This document shows, piece by piece, positions 38,544-46,399 of a stretch of DNA of 64,000 nucleotides (position 1 is the first letter of the stretch; each line of letters opens with the position of its first letter). The position numbers and the translations under genes are program-made. Source of the DNA: Effrenium voratum (lineage: Eukaryota > Sar > Dinophyceae > Suessiales > Symbiodiniaceae); NCBI GenBank assembly GCA_963377175.1, contig CAUJNA010000525.1, positions 21,001 to 85,000 of the forward strand. Direction: 5' to 3'. The notes beneath the pieces were generated by a model that searched no databases, had not been told where the DNA came from, and saw only the letters and a program-made list of their open reading frames with translations.

Positions 38544-39740
38544 ATGGCCGCGGCTACACTTGACTCAGAGGCAGCCTTTTTGGAGCGGGCCGCCCAGATC
38601 GGTGTTGAGACTGCACTGCTCGATGCGCTTAAGGCGCAGGGCCTTGCAACCTTTGGGCGCCTTGCTTTCTCAACTCAGTACAATCCACAGCTGGCAGATG
38701 AGGCCCCTTTTCGGGTGCTGGTGACTCGATTGTGTGGCGCTGCCCCGACTGATCAGCAAATGGCAACGATGCGAAGGCTATTTTTCGAATCGCACACTCT
38801 GGCTCTTTCAGATTTGCGATCTCGGGTCGAGGCTACACCTGACGTTTCTGCAGCTGTCAAGAAATTGCCAACCGCTGAGAGAGTTGCCCGGCAGGCAGAT
38901 CAGGAGAAGCGCCTTGGTGGTGTGATTTTCACACCAGACACTATACCTGCGAATAGTCTGGTGGACTCCTTTGTGGAGATGTATGAGTCGGGCATTTTGG
39001 TTTACGTCAAAGCAGAGCAATGCTGTAGTCGGTCACAAGAAGTCCAATCGGTCAGGAAGGATTCGTCAATTGCTACGGATTCTTCTGGTCACCTTAAGCT
39101 CAGCTCCAAAACTGGTGAATCATTTTGCGAGGCCAACACGGAGATCAAGCTCAAATCGGCCTGGCAGAGACGCAGCCTTGCAATGGACCTAGCGAATTTG
39201 GCTTCCTTTCAAGTGATTGAGAGCTGGGTTCAGTACCTGTTTTTGCAGCTGGTGAAGGATCAGCCCAGAGGCTTCAGCAAGGTTACCTTGCAGCAACTTA
39301 TTGAATGTGACAAGCAGATGTTCATCATGGCCTCACACAAGACTATGGGCAAATTGCAGACAACACCACCGGCCCCTCGGCCACTGGATGAGGCCATTCG
39401 CGAACTTCAACGAGCGCCAGATGTTTTGCAGTATTTGGCGCCCATTCCGGCGGCTAGGGCCGCCCCTCAGTCAATTGCTGAACGCCCTGCAAAGCAACCA
39501 AAAACCCAGTTCAAGGGAAACAAAGGCGCTGCCTCTGGTAAGGGGTCGAATCGTCTTGAATTACCTGATGGTTGCGTGTCCCATGATTCGGAAGGAAAAC
39601 CCTTGTGCTTTGCATTTCAAACAGGCAAGTGCAAATTTAAGGGCCCGGCCGGAAAGCGCTGTGCTCGAGGATTTCACAAATGTTATCAGGCTGGCTGTTT
39701 CAGGTTGCGACCGCACCACCAATGCACTCACTCAGACTGA
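38544..39740 (+). CDS. element 2 ORF B: gag-like protein with Cys/His finger
   Basis: ATG 38544 aligns with the element 1 start; 398 aa to a TGA at 39738-39740. Conserved motif LPTAERVARQADQEKRLGGV. C-terminal cluster: CFAFQTGKC, CARGFHKC, CFRLRPHHQCTH. The spacing is kept relative to element 1, with two extra residues in the first loop. Probable RNA-binding structural protein. The frame continues without another stop into ORF C after the single TGA. Confidence 0.82.
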   Translation: MAAATLDSEAAFLERAAQIGVETALLDALKAQGLATFGRLAFSTQYNPQLADEAPFRVLVTRLCGAAPTDQQMATMRRLFFESHTLALSDLRSRVEATPDVSAAVKKLPTAERVARQADQEKRLGGVIFTPDTIPANSLVDSFVEMYESGILVYVKAEQCCSRSQEVQSVRKDSSIATDSSGHLKLSSKTGESFCEANTEIKLKSAWQRRSLAMDLANLASFQVIESWVQYLFLQLVKDQPRGFSKVTLQQLIECDKQMFIMASHKTMGKLQTTPPAPRPLDEAIRELQRAPDVLQYLAPIPAARAAPQSIAERPAKQPKTQFKGNKGAASGKGSNRLELPDGCVSHDSEGKPLCFAFQTGKCKFKGPAGKRCARGFHKCYQAGCFRLRPHHQCTHSD

Positions 39741-42700
39741 CAGTCAGCGCAATCAGTTTCACTGTGTGCAGCTTCCAGCACACAGCAGCCCCTCTTTATT
39801 GAGGTATTTTCCGGCGGGGGCACTTTTTCTCGGGCAATGCTTGAGGCTGGGTTTGCAGTTATTAGCATTGATCATGAGATGAATCGCCCTGTTGTCCCTC
39901 TTCTCCTTTTGGATCTGGCCTCCGAAGGCGGGCAGAAAATCCTGTGGGAGTTGCTATCTCTACCCCACCTTTTTGCAGTACATTTGGGTGCCCCTTGTGG
40001 CACGGCGAGCCGCGCAAGAGAGCGCCCAATATCCTCGTCCTTGCGAGCCCAGGGAGTGCCACAACCCCCGCCTTTGAGGTCCGCTCAACACCCTCTTGGT
40101 TTACCCAACCTTTCAGATTACAATCAGGCCAAAGTTGATGCTGCAAACGTCCTTTACGAGCTGGTTGTTGACATTTTGGTTTTCTGCCATCGAGCCCAAA
40201 TCGTTATCAGCATTGAGAATCCTTTGCGCAGCTGGTTGTGGACGGCTATGGTGGCCATCGTCCGAGGCCGTGACGACTCTTTGGCGGCCACAGCCTACAA
40301 TGCTTTGCATTTGGTCTCTTTTCATTCATGTTGCCATGGCTCAACACGGCGAAAACAGACAGGCTGGCTTTCAACCAAGGATGTTTTCAACCCGCTTCAG
40401 GCCACTTGTGTTTATGACCATCCCCATGAACCTTTCAATGTGAGTTTGCGCAACAGTCAGTGGACGTTTGCCACCTCGCTTGAAGCGGCTTACCCGCGCC
40501 TTTTAGCGCAAAGAGCCGCCGCATGCCTGGTCCATGTGGCACAACAGCAGCAATTGGTTCTCAGTCCGCGCCCAAGGCTGTGCGACCTGGCCACGGCCGC
40601 GCAGGGCAGCCAGACGCGTAAACATCTGCCTTTGATTTCAGAGTTTTTGCGTTTTGCTACGCAGCTGGCAACTGAACCAATCCCTGCAGGGGCCAAGCTC
40701 ATGGCTCCTCATTTAGGGGGCAGTATCTCAGAGGAGCCTCGGGACCACCCAGCCAGCAACCATGAAGACCATTTGCTGGCTGACAAGGTCAAAGTTGGTT
40801 TCTATCACACACCAAGCCAATTTTTGGAGAAGGCCAAGAAACTTGCCCACCCGATGGATTCCATCAACCACTTGGAGGAGCCTACCCGGTTTGCTCTGGA
40901 CCACGTTTTTCGGATGAGCCCTCAGCTTTTGAAACTGGAGCGGAAGAAGCGTTTGTTGCAGGCACGACTTTTGCTTTTGCGGCAAGCGGATGACGAGAGC
41001 GCCCTTCACAGTGCCATGCAGCCATCTGTGCGGAAGGTTCTCGCAGGCAAAAAGCTTCTTCTCTGGAAATCCCTGCTTCTGCAATATGGTTTTGACGACA
41101 TGGGAATTTTTGATCATATGGTCAATGGAGTTCCCTTGGTAGGCATGCCTGATTGTCCCCCATGCTACCCAGCCAAAGTAGTGCCGGCCACTTTGACAGA
41201 AGAAGATCTTAGAACTTCGGCAAGGTGGAGAAGGAAAGCAATTCTGGGTAGGAAAGTGAACTCAATCGAGCCTGAGCATGTGCGACACCTTGAAGACGCC
41301 ACCAAGGAGGAGGTTGACATGTCTTTCCTGGAAGGGCCCTTCGACTCCGAACAGGAAGTCACAGACCATCTGGGCCACTCGGACTGGGCGGTGATCCGAC
41401 GCTTTGTTTTGGTCCAGGGATCCGAGATGAAGCTTAGACCAATCGACGATTGCTTGGAGGCGCAGTTGAATTTTGCATATACCTCAACCTTCTATTTGAA
41501 GCTTCAGGATGTCGACTATGTAGCAGGGATGGCCCTCAAGATCGCAGAGGCTGTCAAGTCGGGTTGCCAATCCCACGGTTCTGGGCGCTGGTTGGGGAAA
41601 TGCCTTGACCTTTCCAAAGCCTACAAGCAACTTGCGGTAAAACCCGCCCATCGAGACCTGGCTGTCATCTTTTTCCATGACAATTCGGGGCGGGCGAAAT
41701 TCTATATTTCCAACGCCCTTATGTTTGGATCCACGGCTGCGGTGTACTCGTTTAATCGGGTGAGCAGAAGCCTCTGGTACCTCCTCAATAAGATGCTCCT
41801 CATCCCCACGTCCTTCTTCTACGATGATTTTCCAATGTTCTCACCGGAAGAAACTGCTGAGGACGCAGATGCCGCGGCTAGCTTTCTCTTGGACCTGTTG
41901 GGGTGGCGTCACGCCCGCACAGGGCCCAAGGGCCTTCCGTTCCGTTACACCTTCGATGTGCTTGGGGCAACCTTGGACCTGAACGAGACTGCGGCAGGAG
42001 TCATAACGGTGGGAAACAAAGCAGGCCGCATACGGCGTTTGGTTGAGCACCTGGAAGCTCATCATGCGAGCGGGAACTTGACTCTGCATGAATCACAAGT
42101 GCTGCATGGCCTGCTCAGATATTCCAGCGGCTTTTACTTGGGGAAAGCCTTGCATCAGTTATCTGCAGAAGCTCTAGCTTTGGGCAGGCTCCCTTCGCGT
42201 AACAAATCGCTTCTTATCCGAGCCTTTTGTGAGCAGGCAGTTGACCTTTTGAAAACAAGCAAGCCTCGGCGACTTGTTTCTGGCAGTGCAGTTGAACCAA
42301 TCCTTGTCTTCACTGATGGTTCTTGGGAGCAAGGGGTAGCAGGTATTGGCGCGTGCATTCATGATACTCGGGATGGCTCGTCTTGGGTGTTCTCTGGACT
42401 GGTCCCCCAATCGCTGTTGGACTTCTGGCTAGTTGAGGTTGGCAACCAGCTTATCTGTCAGATCGAGCTGTTCACCCTCGTTTTGATTCGCTGGACGACT
42501 CGTGAACTTTTGCACGCCCGACGTTCAATCTTTTGGGTGGACAACGAGGCGGCTAGGTTTGGTTTGATCAAAGGATTGAGCGCCAGCAAATCAATGCAGC
42601 GCCTCATTAAGGCCTTTTATCTGGTGGACGTCGACTTACCCACTCACAGTTGGATTGAACGGGTGCCTTCATCCTCAAACGTGGCGGATGCACCCTCGCG

Positions 42701-42797
42701 TCAGAGATCTCACGAAGTGATGCCTCTTTTTCGGAACGCAACTTGTTGTGAATTTCCTTTCCCGTCGGAGCTCCTCGATATGGTATCACCGGGCTGA
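39741..42797 (+). CDS. element 2 ORF C: methylase-like, reverse transcriptase, RNase H
   Basis: 1,018 codons after the TGA of ORF B, same frame; the first ATG (39837) would cut into the methylase motif I (FIEVFSGGGTFSRAMLEAGF), which argues for read-through. Domains: C5-methylase-like (VHLGAPCGTASRARERP, VISIENPLRSW), linker, RT with MKLRPIDDC, CLDLSKAYKQL (41603-41636; Asp), FGSTAAVYSFNR, FYDDFPMF (about 41817-41840; catalytic Asp pair), then RNase H with FTDGSWE (about 42309), a Glu in CQIELFTL, WVDNEAARFGL and DAPSRQR. Copies RNA into DNA and removes the RNA strand. It ends 17 bp before B1. All key acidic residues are present. Confidence 0.88.
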   Translation, partial: QSAQSVSLCAASSTQQPLFIEVFSGGGTFSRAMLEAGFAVISIDHEMNRPVVPLLLLDLASEGGQKILWELLSLPHLFAVHLGAPCGTASRARERPISSSLRAQGVPQPPPLRSAQHPLGLPNLSDYNQAKVDAANVLYELVVDILVFCHRAQIVISIENPLRSWLWTAMVAIVRGRDDSLAATAYNALHLVSFHSCCHGSTRRKQTGWLSTKDVFNPLQATCVYDHPHEPFNVSLRNSQWTFATSLEAAYPRLLAQRAAACLVHVAQQQQLVLSPRPRLCDLATAAQGSQTRKHLPLISEFLRFATQLATEPIPAGAKLMAPHLGGSISEEPRDHPASNHEDHLLADKVKVGFYHTPSQFLEKAKKLAHPMDSINHLEEPTRFALDHVFRMSPQLLKLERKKRLLQARLLLLRQADDESALHSAMQPSVRKVLAGKKLLLWKSLLLQYGFDDMGIFDHMVNGVPLVGMPDCPPCYPAKVVPATLTEEDLRTSARWRRKAILGRKVNSIEPEHVRHLEDATKEEVDMSFLEGPFDSEQEVTDHLGHSDWAVIRRFVLVQGSEMKLRPIDDCLEAQLNFAYTSTFYLKLQDVDYVAGMALKIAEAVKSGCQSHGSGRWLGKCLDLSKAYKQLAVKPAHRDLAVIFFHDNSGRAKFYISNALMFGSTAAVYSFNRVSRSLWYLLNKMLLIPTSFFYDDFPMFSPEETAEDADAAASFLLDLLGWRHARTGPKGLPFRYTFDVLGATLDLNETAAGVITVGNKAGRIRRLVEHLEAHHASGNLTLHESQVLHGLLRYSSGFYLGKALHQLSAEALALGRLPSRNKSLLIRAFCEQAVDLLKTSKPRRLVSGSAVEPILVFTDGSWEQGVAGIGACIHDTRDGSSWVFSGLVPQSLLDFWLVEVGNQLICQIELFTLVLIRWTTRELLHARRSIFWVDNEAARFGLIKGLSASKSMQRLIKAFYLVDVDLPTHSWIERVPSSSNVADAPSRQRSHEVMPLFRNATCCEFPFPSELLDMVSPG

Positions 42798-42813
42798 CAC
42801 TGGTCGGGTAAAA

Positions 42814-43103
42814 GGGGGATGAATCACGACCAGTCCATGACTCTGGAAATGGTCAACCGGTGATTCTCTTGTGGGTGTTCCTGAACGACACCCAACATAT
42901 ATATTCCCCTTGACCTGGCCGTGAGCTGCAGCCAAAAGAGGTGTGCGTCAATATTGAGTGAGCCTGATATCATTGAATTTAATGATATACCTGAATTATA
43001 TTTGTATATGATTTTGCACATCAACGATACTGGTGGGCGTGCGAGTTGTGTTCGTGTTTGTTTCTCCCCCTAAGAAAAAAGACTTTGGCTCAAACAGGAG
43101 AAG
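42814..43103 (+). repeat. element 2 repeat B1
   Basis: 290 bp; contains CATATATATTCCCC and ends TTTGGCTCAAACAGGAGAAG, directly abutting A2. Confidence 0.92.
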
Positions 43104-43409
43104 GACATTTCCACTTGTGGACAAAACCTTCTCTCTGAATGAAGCCAAACACGGTGAGCCCTTTCACCGGGTCTTTTTAGGTGGGGGAAGCCTTCGTGGA
43201 CAACAACAGGCACAGTTTTGCACCCGAACCAGTTTTCGAACCATTTGGTTTCAGTTTTTTGTTTGGAACAGCCATGTCTGAAACCGTGTCTGTCCTTTTG
43301 AGATGCCTTGACTTGCATGTGTCTCGACACCTTGTTCATACTCTTTGCTGCCACCGCTTTACTCAAGAGGGTGCGGTGGGAGGGTGTCGCTCGCAGCAAT
43401 AGTTTTTGT
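43104..43409 (+). repeat. element 2 repeat A2
   Basis: 306 bp, identical to A1. Starts immediately after B1 (AGGAGAAG|GACATTTC). Confidence 0.93.
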
Positions 43410-43413
43410 TTTT

Positions 43414-43431
43414 CCCGCCCAACCCGCCCTG
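43414..43431 (+). promoter_or_regulatory. conserved A2/B2 junction motif, element 2
   Basis: CCCGCCCAACCCGCCCTG, identical to 45980-45997 in element 1. Two CCCGCCC words separated by AA. Not present after A1. Role unknown; see findings. Confidence 0.7.
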
Positions 43432-43474
43432 ACTGGGCCTGAGAGCCCTCTCTTTTTGACCCAAGGGTGAACTG

Positions 43475-43764
43475 GGGGGATGAATCACGACCAGACTCCA
43501 TGACTCTGGAAATGGTCAACCGGTGATTCTCTTGTGGGTGTTCCTGAACGACACCCAACATATATATTCCCCTTGACCTGGCCGTGAGCTGCAGCCAAAA
43601 GAGGTGTGCGTCAATATTGAGTGAGCCTGATATCATTGAATTTAATGATATACCTGAATTATTTGTATATGATTTTGCACATCAACGATACTGGTGGGCG
43701 TGCGAGTTGTGTTCGTGTTTGTTTCTCCCCCTAAGAAAAAAGACTTTGGCTCAAACAGGAGAAG
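43475..43764 (+). repeat. element 2 repeat B2
   Basis: 290 bp, near-identical to B1 (a 2-bp insertion near 43494 and a 2-bp loss near 43660). Its end is the right end of element 2. Confidence 0.92.
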
Positions 43765-45183
43765 GTCCAAGGCACTGAGGAGAAACTCAGGCCGATAGAC
43801 GATGCTTTGGAGTGCCAACTGAACAGTGCTTTCACCGCCTCCATCCATTTGCAACTCCAAGATACAGACTTCATTACTGCCATGAGCTTAGAGGTCTCCA
43901 AGCGTGTGTGCAGCGGCCGCCAGCGTTCTGGGTCGGGCCAGTGGGTGGGGAAATGTTTGGATCTGTCTAAGGCCTATAAACAACTTCCGATCTACCCCCC
44001 CCACAGGGACCTGGCAGTAATTTTCTACAAATCTCCGGAGGGGCATGCAGTCTTCCACGTGGCCAACTCGTTGATTTTCGGCAGTTCGGCAGCGGTGTTT
44101 GCGTTTAACCGAATCTCGAGGAGCCTCAGATTCTTGCTGTGCAAGGAATTGATGATACCATCCAGTGTGTTCTACGATGACTTCCCCCTCCTTTCACCTG
44201 CAGAGTCCAGCCGCGAGGCGGACGAGTCTGCGTCGGCCCTTTTCGACTTGTTGGGATGGCGACATGCCAAAACGGTTCCCAAGGCCCCCAGCTTCCAGCC
44301 GGAATTCGTTGTGCTTGGTATGCGCTTGGACTTGTCCCGCTTGCACGAAGGTGTGATCACGCTCAGCAACAAACCTGGCAGAGTGGAACGCCTATGTGCC
44401 CTTTTGGAGGACATCGCTCGCCAGGGGAAGGTGACCAAGCAAGAGGCTCAGTCGGTGCATGGGTTGCTCAGGTATGCGAGTGGCCACTTTGCAGGCCGAC
44501 AGCTCATGCAAGCTAGTGCAGAATTCCTTAGGCTGGGATTGGAAGGTTCCCCAAATCCCACCAAGTTGAAAAACGTGTGCAGCAAAGCCGTGTCTCTTCT
44601 GCAGAAGGGAAAGCCCAGGATCATTCCAGCTCAGCTTGATGAGAGGCCCGTGATAGTTTTCACAGATGGATCCTGGGAGAACCATCAGGGCGGCATGGGC
44701 GCGGTGGTGGTCGACATGGGCACCGGTGCCGGACATGTGCTTGAAGGCACGGTCCCTCTTGAACTAGCGTCATTCTGGTCGGAAACGGTGGGCGAGCAAG
44801 CCATTTGTGAAGTGGAGTTGCTGGCTGTTGTGGCCTTGCGAGAAGTGATGGGCGCAGCTTGGTTAAACCGCCGAGTAATTATCTGGATAGATAATGAGAG
44901 CGCCAGGTTCGGACTTATCAAGGGCATTAGCAGAAGTGGGGCAATGCAAAGCCTGCTCCACCAGTACTGCGAACTGGAGACGCGTAGGCCTTGTTTCCAG
45001 TGGATCGAGCGAGTCCCGTCTGCGTCCAACCCTTCTGACGGGCCCTCTCGTTTTGCGGCCGAAGAAGCTTGTCGTTGGGTAGGTTTAGATCGGCCCGAGA
45101 GTTTCGTGGTGCCAGACCGCCTGATCAAGGCCCTTGTGGAGGGGCCCGGATTGGAGAGTAAGGGAAAGGTGACAGCGTCGTGA
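43765..45183 (+). CDS. element 1 ORF C, 3' part: reverse transcriptase and RNase H
   Basis: Continues the frame broken at 35686. Starts VQGTEEKLRPIDDALECQL, then CLDLSKAYKQLPIYP, FGSSAAVFAFNR, FYDDFPLL (RT motifs with all three Asp), and RNase H residues in VFTDGSWE, CEVELLAV, WIDNESARFGL and PSDGPSR. Stop TGA at 45181-45183, five bases before B1. About 472 residues. Close homologue of the element 2 enzyme but clearly diverged. As it stands the gene is disrupted; transcription of this part alone would lack a start. Confidence 0.87.
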   Translation, partial: VQGTEEKLRPIDDALECQLNSAFTASIHLQLQDTDFITAMSLEVSKRVCSGRQRSGSGQWVGKCLDLSKAYKQLPIYPPHRDLAVIFYKSPEGHAVFHVANSLIFGSSAAVFAFNRISRSLRFLLCKELMIPSSVFYDDFPLLSPAESSREADESASALFDLLGWRHAKTVPKAPSFQPEFVVLGMRLDLSRLHEGVITLSNKPGRVERLCALLEDIARQGKVTKQEAQSVHGLLRYASGHFAGRQLMQASAEFLRLGLEGSPNPTKLKNVCSKAVSLLQKGKPRIIPAQLDERPVIVFTDGSWENHQGGMGAVVVDMGTGAGHVLEGTVPLELASFWSETVGEQAICEVELLAVVALREVMGAAWLNRRVIIWIDNESARFGLIKGISRSGAMQSLLHQYCELETRRPCFQWIERVPSASNPSDGPSRFAAEEACRWVGLDRPESFVVPDRLIKALVEGPGLESKGKVTAS

Positions 45184-45187
45184 ACAG

Positions 45188-45591
45188 TGGGAGGAAATCG
45201 GGACGCTGGGAATGCCGAGACTCAACAGCCTTTGAAAGCTGGGACTCGTGCAGCCCAAAACCACCCGTTGCCTAAAGCAGTTTTTGCACCACTAAGTGAT
45301 GCCACCGAGATTTCCCCGGACTCTCACTAGCAGAATGAAAGAGGTGCCCGTGCGCGAATGTCACCGACATGAGAGCAGTCAGATTTGCACAGTCATGTTT
45401 CAGGGCGTCGCCCAGTCCGCTTACTTGTTTTTCCTAATGGTTGGATCCCGCCGCTATGCGGCTTCCTTCCTCTGAGGAACTTGGGTAAACTAGGACACCG
45501 GGGATAACCTTGCGGGTTTGGGGTTCTAGGTGGTTCTCCCCTCTTGGGGGGCGGGGTGGCTCAAACAAGCTTAAGCCAATAAAGGGAGAAG
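45188..45591 (+). repeat. element 1 repeat B1
   Basis: 404 bp, identical by eye to B2. Ends GGGAGAAG and abuts A2. Contains the short inverted repeat GCCGC-TAT-GCGGC. Confidence 0.92.
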
Positions 45592-45981
45592 GAAATTTCT
45601 GTTGCAAACAGACAGTACTTTCTCTCCTGCTGGCTTAACAGGGACATGAATTGTCCCGGCTTGTTCCCCTTTTTTCCACCCCTTTTCTCTTGTGCAGTGG
45701 GGAGGAACAAAACCTGTTGAACCCTGACCGGTTTGGTGAATCCCCTCCGTCAAGTTTATACAAAACCGCTGGAATGCCGTCGAGGCCTTGAGAACAAGCT
45801 GGGAAGCGAACAGCTCGGCAACTTGAGATTTTTATAACAGAGCGGTTTGAATTTTAAAACGCAACTGCACTGGATTGTGTGATTGTGATCACCTTGAAAC
45901 TCATGCAGATCACCGATGCTTTCGGCTGTAAGGGTGGTGAGGGTGGGTGCCCTGTTTTAATCCACAGTCTTTTGGGAAACC
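45592..45981 (+). repeat. element 1 repeat A2
   Basis: 390 bp, same as A1 minus 12 bp. Confidence 0.92.
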
Positions 45982-45997
45982 CGCCCAACCCGCCCTG
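45980..45997 (+). promoter_or_regulatory. conserved A2/B2 junction motif, element 1
   Basis: CCCGCCCAACCCGCCCTG, overlapping the last bases of A2 and the first of B2; the same 18 nt as in element 2. Confidence 0.7.
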
Positions 45998-46399
45998 GGA
46001 GGAAATCGGGACGCTGGGAATGCCGAGACTCAACAGCCTTTGAAAGCTGGGACTCGTGCAGCCCAAAACCACCCGTTGCCTAAAGCAGTTTTTGCACCAC
46101 TAAGTGATGCCACCGAGATTTCCCCGGACTCTCACTAGCAGAATGAAAGAGGTGCCCGTGCGCGAATGTCACCGACATGAGAGCAGTCAGATTTGCACAG
46201 TCATGTTTCAGGGCGTCGCCCAGTCCGCTTACTTGTTTTTCCTAATGGTTGGATCCCGCCGCTATGCGGCTTCCTTCCTCTGAGGAACTTGGGTAAACTA
46301 GGACACCGGGGATAACCTTGCGGGTTTGGGGTTCTAGGTGGTTCTCCCCTCTTGGGGGGCGGGGTGGCTCAAACAAGCTTAAGCCAATAAAGGGAGAAG
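45996..46399 (+). repeat. element 1 repeat B2
   Basis: 404 bp; the right end of element 1 is at 46399 (GGGAGAAG | ATAGCTG). Confidence 0.92.

Larger units (their letters stand above)
35687..43764 (+). mobile_element. inner YR retrotransposon (element 2), apparently intact
   Basis: 8,078 bp with A1 35687-35992, B1 42814-43103, A2 43104-43409, B2 43475-43764. A1 and A2 are 306 bp each and look identical; B1 and B2 are 290 bp each with two 2-base indels. All three ORFs are open. It is inserted between codons of the element 1 RT gene (GTG TTG | GTC CAA) in the same orientation, without target duplication. The left end starts GACATTTC and the right end is AGGAGAAG, like element 1. Identity of the repeats suggests recent insertion. 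Confidence 0.92.
29483..46399 (+). mobile_element. outer YR retrotransposon (element 1), interrupted by element 2
   Basis: Split direct repeats define the element: A1 29483-29884, B1 45188-45591, A2 45592-45981, B2 45996-46399. B1 and B2 are each 404 bp and look identical; A1 and A2 differ by a 12-bp indel. Removing the 8,078-bp insertion leaves about 8.8 kb with ORF A (recombinase), ORF B (zinc finger), ORF C (methylase-like, RT, RNase H). A1-...-B1A2B2 is the arrangement known for PAT-, Ngaro-, Kangaroo- and TOC-type YR retrotransposons. No target duplication is visible at the flanks (GCTGAATG | ATAGCTG). The left end starts GAAATTTC; the right end is GGGAGAAG. Confidence 0.9.

Noticed and set aside
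43081..43103. TTGGCTCAA near the right end of element 2 as a spliced-leader relic
   Set aside because: Only nine bases match the 3' part of the dinoflagellate leader, and the upstream leader bases are absent.
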